Both the position numbers and the translations under genes were made by a program. A stretch of DNA of 64,000 nt, from NCBI RefSeq assembly GCF_012273895.1, contig NC_052122.1, positions 4,526,001 to 4,590,000 of the forward strand, written 5' to 3'. This stretch comes from Zerene cesonia. Lineage: Eukaryota; Arthropoda; Insecta; Lepidoptera; Pieridae. The first letter of the stretch is position 1. The number at the start of each line of letters is the position of its first letter. A model generated the notes under the pieces. That model was not told the DNA's origin. It worked only from the letters and a program-made list of their open reading frames with translations, and made no database searches. Below are positions 57,493-64,000 of this stretch, piece after piece.

Positions 57493-59965
57493 GTATTTCA
57501 GTACTAGCATAGTTCAGTGATCCAGTTGTAGTTTTATTTGAAAAGTATTACGGGTTTCGAAAATGGGGATTATATAGATTTCGTTTTGAATAGTAACGTC
57601 CGCAAAATAACCCTATGAATTTTTGCCGCCACTTTGACAAAATCGTCGAAATCGTTTTTCGATACAATTTTTAAATACATTACATGATCAAAATGAAATT
57701 AGAGATAGTAAATAGAATTTAATCTCAAGGATCTTACAGGACTTTCCTCATTGTTATACAAATATACAATTGCGTTAGACCTTTTGTGAGTCGTAATTTA
57801 ACAACAATGGCGTAACATATCCGTCGCTTTAACCTTTGTAACACGAAAATTCCATTTCAGAACGTATTGCATGGCGAGACGATGGACTTTTCAAAAGTTC
57901 TTAACTAATGGACGCTAATTTTAATTCTCGTCTCGTCTGCTACGCATGCGTGAATACTAAAGCGTACTAGACCTACTAGGGTTCGATGCGCATTCCTAAA
58001 CATATAGAATACCTATTAATCTAACTTATTCCAGTACAAAGGTTCCGCGCGTTTGTATTGGAATAAGTTTAAATATCTTATTATACTATTCCGTTGATGA
58101 GGCTTGAAAATTTTCAACTTTATTTACTAATATTAAATTGTCATGTTGGAAATGTTTGAGTATTTCCATCATATTATGTATGTAGACTAAATATATTCAG
58201 CTTTATTAAAAAAAAATTCACAAAACAATTTATATGCTAGAATTAAATTTAGTTGTGTCGGTTTTAGTAACATCCAGTAATTTTAAAAGCTTTACCTATT
58301 TTGGGCTAGGTGGCGTTGAATCAAATCCTATTTGTACTAAAAAAAAATATGATAACGTTATATTCACTTACCGAAATATGAAGGACTGAAATGGATTAAA
58401 CAACTTATTTATTGAGGATAATTAACAATACAGTTAAGGTAATAAATACCATGAAACATTTTGTAAATTTTTGGTTGGTCAGAAATAGAAACGAGTTCAT
58501 ATTATTGCAATATGTAGTTTCTTCCTTCTATAAATGGTACTGGGATAGGATGCTGCATTTTAGATCTTTTAATCGTAACATTTAGATCGTCCGTATAGTG
58601 TTATGTCGGCACGTTTGTCCATCTGTTACATATTCTCTACGTGTGTATTTAAAGTTGAATAGACAGTTTATCATCTTAAAATAACAGGGAATATTTGTAG
58701 AATAATTTAAGAAACACCAATGATCGGTTTGTTCCACTTGGCTATTAAAGTTCTCTTGATTATTCTTAATGTCAGAAAGACATCGGTCCATCCGTTAAAT
58801 TATTTTAAAGGATTTTCACTAGCATGTACTTTATGTATCGACTTCTTTTAAGAACATCATCACTTTAAACGTTTTAGATAGAACAGGGTTGTACACAATT
58901 TATTGATCTGAATTATTATCGACTTCTCAATCGCAACAAGATTGCACTATCCAATTAATGTATCATTTTAAACTATGGATAATGTACAGATCTCGCCTAC
59001 GTATAGGACTCAATCTAAAAGCCAGAGACATTAGACATTTACAGAAGTTTTATTCCATTCCACATTAGGAGAAAAGTAAATAAAAATAGTGTTGCATACA
59101 TACATAGCTAATAGTATATGCTAAGCTCGACTGCCCTACTTGTAATGTCAATGCCTGAGTTCCTTATGTGGACATTGCGTGATAAACAGTCTTGATATTT
59201 ATCAAAAACAAGCACTTAAATATCTGAATAAAAGGTTTTGTCCAGTTCATACGGATTTACACCGAATAATTTTAATCCTTAAAACATTCTATAGCATGTA
59301 ACTTTCATCTATGTGTGCATGTTTTAACTATGTTGCTAAGCGTACAAGTCGAGAATAGCTCGACACATTCGGCTTATTTCTTTTTAACATTTTTATTAAG
59401 GTACAGCGAAGGTTCGCATGGAGTGAAAACATGTACCACGGGTGAAGCCGGAGCAGACCGCTAGTTATGTATAAGAAAATAGAAAAAATGCATATGAAGA
59501 TATGTTTCCATTTATTATCTCTTCGATTTTATATCATATTTTAATGTAATCACGAATAAAATTTTTAAAGCTTTAATTATTTAAACAACATTTGAAATGG
59601 TTTTAATATGTAAAATAATTAACGACCATTGAAATTAAATTACCTACATTTCTATCAAATTGATAAACGGTTAAAGGTTAAACAGAATCTTCGCCTATCG
59701 CGAAAGCGCTTAGTGATAATTAGTAAATTGACTCCTTTAATTCAATATTGAACCAGCTGCCATCTAGAAAAATCGTATTATCTCAATATAATTGTTATAA
59801 GCATTACCTTCGGTATCCAATACCGCAGATGTATAAATGGATATCGAAAACAATTCAATATGAATCTAGATAACAAAATCTACTTTAAGAAGATAGGGCG
59901 TGGAGGTCGTTAGCTCTACGTGTTTTTGGACTTGCTTGGTTTGTATACGTCACCTTGTATGACCT
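57493..59965. other. No gene seen
   Basis: AT-rich. A fragment of the 13125-13268 repeat family (ATGTACCACGGGTGAAGCCG) lies at 59425-59468. The minus open frame at 58582-58791 has no signature. Confidence 0.45.
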
Positions 59966-59990
59966 TATTTAAGGCGTGAGTCACAGCAAT
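59966..59990 (+). promoter_or_regulatory. Candidate TATA-like core promoter of the Ig/kinase gene
   Basis: TATTTAAGGCGTG at 59966-59978 followed by GTCACAG, nearly the same as 47468-47487. It lies about 330 bases before the start codon, leaving room for a short untranslated exon. No well-placed initiator is seen, so confidence is low. Confidence 0.3.
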
Positions 59991-60296
59991 TATGAGCGAC
60001 ATACATACAGGCCTGCGTTCATTGCAACTGAGGTTTTTCGGAACTAAAATAAATCATGTTTCAAATGGATTTTAACGTGTTAGGATTTCAAATTCAAGGT
60101 ATCCGATGCAAGGTTATTCACATCATTCACCTTGCGTTTCTTCGAAGACCTAATTCTTGTAGCGCTTTTGACTAATTCTAAACCGTTTAAATAAAGTGGA
60201 TCAAAAAACCTATATAATTTTTATAATTAACAGTGAAATACGAATTTTATTCAAGGCCTTAATTGCAGAGACGGAGCAAAACAAAGAGCAGCAAAC

Positions 60297-63200
60297 ATGT
60301 TTCGCAACGAACCTGAAGTGCAAATGATCGACATCGAGGAATGCTTAAGGGACGTCATTGCGGATGAGTACTCGAACGTCGTGTTTGAATGTATGATTGC
60401 TGAAGATTGTCCGATACCAACAGATGACATTTTTTACACCTGGATTAAAGATGGAGAGATTTTGCGCTCAACTCGTCGGATAAAAATAAAGACCGACGGA
60501 AAATGGCACCGCCTCGAATTATCATCTGTTACTGCGAGCGACCAGGGCGTTTACATAATATTACTGCAACATTTTGGTGTCCAATCTCTATCCAAGGGCT
60601 ACCTTTACGTGAAGCCCACAAACTCTCTTACTAACGGTCCCATGTATTTATCAGCAGCTGCAAGGCATAACTTTGGTGCCGTGAGACAACTTGTGCACAC
60701 TAAAGTTCCAGTGGGCGGTGTCATTGAATTGGAAGCGAGGTTTAAAGAACCAAAGACGGAAGATTTTCTATGGTTCAAAAATAACAGCCTTCTTGTAGAA
60801 GATGAACGCACGATCATTTTAAGCGATGGCAGAACAACCACTCTTTCTATCATCAACGCAAAAGAGAAGGATTCAGGAATTTATTTGGTGATGTACAGAT
60901 CTCGATTCGGTTACGAGTCCAGTTTTACGGACGTGATAGTTCTCAATCTTGAACCAGCTATAATACAAAGGAGTGAAGTCATCCCAAGCATCGACGAACC
61001 GTTTCCAACTGTTATGGAGGCTTATAGTGGGGCAGAAGTGCGAATGGTTGCTAAAGTTCATTATGACTCCAACACTATATTCTCTTGGGGGAGGGGACCT
61101 GAACCACTACAAATGAGACAGAACATGGAGATTCAATATTTTAACAATCGATATATTGCATTGAAAATGTTCTGCGTGTCTAAATCTGATGGCGGTGAAT
61201 ATACGCTGTACGCACGCGATAGAGTCACTGGACACACTGATGAAACTACTTGCATTCTACTCATAAATAGTAAGTATTAATTTGTGCTGATGGAATATTG
61301 GAAATAACATACAAATGATAATGTTTCACGTTTTACAGAGCTACCCGTGAAGAGGTTAACACCAACGAAGATACTCAAACCTTTGGATGCAGCCGTAGCT
61401 TGCGTGGGTTCGTCATTGACATTCAAATGTGTATTTCAAGCAGAGGACGCATTCTTTTGCAGTGCCGTCTGGGAAATCGGCAAATTCAGGGTGGAGCGTA
61501 CCAATCAACGTTTTAACGTAAGAAATAAATTGTTGAAGTATATACATGTTTACGAATATATACGGTGACTGGATATCATGTATGGTTTGCACCCGCGCAT
61601 ATATTTAGCTAGCTTTATATTCCAGATATACTGTTGCGGCACGGAATTTTACATTTACATCAAGAAGTTGGAGCCAGACATGGCTGGTCCGATAGTGTGT
61701 GAGATCCGTAAAGCGATTCCTGGCCAGAAGCCTGTCACACTCTGCGTTTCAGCTGCAAACCTGACTATTGTGCCCCCATGTGCACTGGAGGGGTTATCCA
61801 GGGACGGGCCCGCTGTCGTCCCGGCTACAGATGGATTCTATAACATGTCATCGAAGGTTTTAATACCTATTAAGGCAATGGCTAATGCCGATGCTCCTTC
61901 TAACGATAATGTAAGCATTTTTATTTGCATTAAGTTTTTAATCGTCTTCGACATGTCTTGTTAAGTTGTTGTAAAATTAGTGACAGTGAAATGTATCTTT
62001 TTAAATTAATGTGTTACAATTATAATGTTTATTGTGTATTTAATTTTTTGCAACATTTTTGCGAATGAGTTCTTAAAAGCGAATGTCGTGGTTACATAAA
62101 AGTTGTTTTTATAGCTTTGCGAAATTTTATAATTGTTACCACAAAATTTGAATTGAATTGAATTCAAATGTTTCAAAGGTGTTACTATTGTTCTGTCCTT
62201 GCGCAGGAATCGCCAGTCCCTGCTGATAAGGGTGAAAAAGAATTTTCTATGAAAATCAAGTTTTGCAAGTAAGTAAGCTTTATATATATATATATTAATA
62301 TGGATACATATTAACACTTGCTGACGTCGTATGAGGTCAGACTGAAGATCATCATTTCCGCCGATCGTAAAGTCCGTAATTTCCTGTTTCCCCGATCTGT
62401 CAATCAAACTATATTACACCAAAACAGTTCAGCCGTAACAATGTAACGGACAGACATAGCAGTCCCAGGATATCAGATTTTGACGTTATTAAGGATATGT
62501 ATCACGTTTATCTCTGTGAATGGAATACCTACTTCTAATTGAGTAATAACAAATACTTACTGAAGCATTCAGCCAAGGACAATATTGCATCTTGTATAAG
62601 GCCAAGAAAAATGAAACGTTTATTTATTTTACTGTTGTGACCACAGAATATTTATTATTTTTCAATGTATAATTTAAAACGAAAAATGATAACATGACAC
62701 CGTACATTCGGTGGAATCATGGTGGAAAAAAAATCTTTGGCAAATTTTGACCCATCTTACAACACATTTCCAAACTTAAATTACACTTTAATTACATTTT
62801 TAAAAAAGCTAAAAATATAGGTGTTGTGATTTTGTTATCTAGTATTGACTTAAATAAAAAACAAGAAGTCTATTAAATATTTTTCACACCTTATGATAAT
62901 GAAGCCGAATATAATCATTACAACTACTTAATTCTTAAGAGTTCATATCAAAGTACGAATAATATTTTTGATTTATAAATACTAGTTAGGTTATACGAGC
63001 TTCAACAGTACCTTAATTTGATTGGTTACTGTAGTCAATATTATGTTTATATAGATGCGATCGAGACATTTACTTCCTGCACGTAGAGGCAGAGGGGATG
63101 CCAGAGGACGCTAAGTTAACAGTTCAGGATGTGCCCAAAGACGGACCGTCCACTAGCAAAGTGGATGACAGAATGATACTCATGCAATGGTAATATAAAC

Positions 63201-64000
63201 ATTGTTTCGTGCACGAGCATTCTATTAAGTTTTTAGGGGAGGAGGGAGGGGGGGTTATTAATGTATAAATTTTCCTTATAATGACTTGCATTAATAGAAA
63301 ATGTTATATTCAATTGTTATATCACATCTTAAATATTTAGAACCACTTTGGCTTTACATCTATCATCTTATGCGTAAGAGTCAACACTGCATTTCAATGA
63401 AACTTTATTTGATACTACGAATAAAGCTGAGATGACTTAACCAATGAACAAACAAGACGTGCAAACCTGCAGTTAAAGTTGTAACCGTTTATTGTATTGC
63501 TAAAATTATCTAACACTAAGAGAATATTACAGGCCAGCTGTTGGGAATTACTGGTATGCCATAGATATCGATCAAACAGATGACGAATTTACTGGTGCTG
63601 GAGTAAGCAGCACACCATCATTGCGCATAAAGAATCCTCCTCTGGAGAAGACTATGAACATACGCGTACTTGGCGTGGCACCCAACTCTAATTGTAAAGT
63701 GTCTCCTGTTGAAATTTGTAAGTACACAATAGTAGGAAAATAAATCATATTTAAACACTAGTTATTATAACACACCTGGTTAAAGATAAATTTATTTCAA
63801 AATTATTTTTAAATTATGGAATCCGAATCAATCACAAACTCCTAGAACCTACAAACTTCTAGAAAAATAAAATATGTCACAATTTCCAGCTGAAGTACAA
63901 GTGGAAGAGATGACTTATCCAAGACACGTGCGAATCCAAAGGATGGAGCTATTTTCGCAGCAGTACTGCGAGACGGGTGATACAATTGGGCGTGGAGCTT
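60297..64000 (+). CDS. Ig/FN3 protein kinase, giant muscle kinase type (unc-89/obscurin/twitchin-like), 5' part
   Basis: Exons: 60269-61269 (ATG at 60297), 61339-61517, 61626-61910, 62207-62268, 63055-63189, 63533-63717, 63890 to beyond 64000. All junctions are AG/GT and in phase; 643 codons are visible. Four Ig-like segments (about 12-106, 125-217, 235-324, 338-430) lead to an FN3-like segment (about 545-606, with WPAVGNYWYAIDI) and then the start of a kinase glycine loop (ETGDTIGRGA, 634-643). Ig plus FN3 directly before a kinase is the arrangement of titin-family kinases, which act at the sarcomere. No signal peptide or membrane segment. ATG at 60297 is chosen for its CAAAC context, the insect consensus, although the frame is open to the acceptor at 60267-60268. 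The specific orthologue is not determined. Confidence 0.85.
60330..61268 (+). other. Three cysteine-free I-set-like Ig domains
   Basis: One exon encodes three Ig-like units. Ig1 has C32, W49 and DQGVY, but the second cysteine site is isoleucine 88. Ig2 has W159 and DSGIY, and Ig3 has W264 and DGGEY; neither has either core cysteine. Loss of the disulphide is usual in intracellular I-set domains and argues for a cytoplasmic protein. Confidence 0.75.
61339..61910 (+). other. Fourth Ig domain with retained cysteine pair
   Basis: Across exons 61339-61517 and 61626-61910: C355 (in LTFKC), W369 (AVWEIG), then LEPDMAGPIVC with C409. Unlike Ig1-3 both core cysteines are present. The domain is followed by a Ser/Pro/Ala-rich linker. 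Confidence 0.72.
63055..63717 (+). other. FN3-like domain before the kinase
   Basis: Exons 63055-63189 and 63533-63717. The segment MILMQWPAVGNYWYAIDIDQ is the B-C strand region of a fibronectin type III fold; the end NIRVLGVAPNSN resembles the F-strand (usually YRVxAxNxxG). The tryptophan codon is split by the intron. Confidence 0.6.
63890..64000 (+). other. Start of protein kinase domain, truncated by the window
   Basis: YCETGDTIGRGA is subdomain I of a Ser/Thr kinase (I-G-x-G-A). Catalytic lysine, HRD and DFG would lie beyond 64000, so it cannot be said whether the kinase is active or a pseudokinase. Confidence 0.65.

Noticed and set aside
59991..60035. Candidate coding first exon MSDIHTGLRSLQL before the Ig exon
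   Set aside because: The phase fits, but the donor (GAG then GTTTTT) is poor and the ATG lies at or before the likely transcription start; ATG at 60297 has the better context.
60605..60856. Minus-strand frames at 60605-60856 and 60873-61061
   Set aside because: Antisense to the Ig exon.
62006..62407. Minus-strand 133-codon frame
   Set aside because: Lies across an intron and exon 62207-62268 of the Ig/kinase gene; translation is low complexity (I, K, Y, N rich) without a family signature.
1..64000. CRISPR arrays, bacterial operons, rRNA genes or integrated virus
   Set aside because: Intron-exon genes, the repeat families and the absence of spaced identical repeats exclude arrays and operons; no rRNA or viral gene signature was seen.

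Overview
This window is nuclear DNA from an insect, almost certainly a moth or butterfly. Three observations point there: intron-rich genes in an AT-rich background, many Lepidoptera-type non-autonomous Helitrons (5' TCCTACTAATATTATAAATG, 3' hairpin followed by CTAG), and an insect-type seven-transmembrane odorant receptor. I identified it by reading alone; no database was searched.

Layout. (1) About 0.17-21.9 kb, minus strand: 20 coding exons of a MICAL-type flavoprotein monooxygenase (FAD domain, divergent CH domain, long repeat-bearing linker, one LIM domain). All splice phases agree across 1438 codons. The 3' end lies left of the window or at an early stop at 149-151; the untranslated first exon may be near 26.9 kb. 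Its introns are full of repeats, including a 1.57-kb Tc1 element that begins 8 bases into an intron. (2) About 22-33.7 kb: no coding exon recognised; many Helitron-type copies and two identical-edged 1000-N gaps inside the same terminal-inverted-repeat element. (3) 33.7-38.3 kb, plus strand: a nearly complete odorant receptor in seven visible exons (418 codons), with only the initiator end uncertain. (4) 38.3-59.9 kb: a gene-poor 21-kb stretch with SINE-like elements, two MITE-like palindromic elements, a 44-bp palindrome, and at 47.47 kb a TATA-initiator promoter leading into an orphan exon that could encode a signal peptide. (5) 60.3-64.0 kb, plus strand: the first seven exons of an Ig/FN3/protein-kinase gene of the giant muscle kinase type (unc-89/obscurin/twitchin-like). 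It runs off the window at the first glycines of the kinase.

MICAL oxidises actin filaments and the Ig/FN3 kinases organise or signal at sarcomeres, so genes for two cytoskeletal proteins flank a chemoreceptor gene. Nothing in the sequence shows that they are co-regulated. The most notable observations are the Tc1 insertion against a splice donor, the paired assembly gaps inside one element, the two near-identical core promoters at 47.47 and 59.97 kb, the repeat motif in the MICAL linker, and several strong palindromes.
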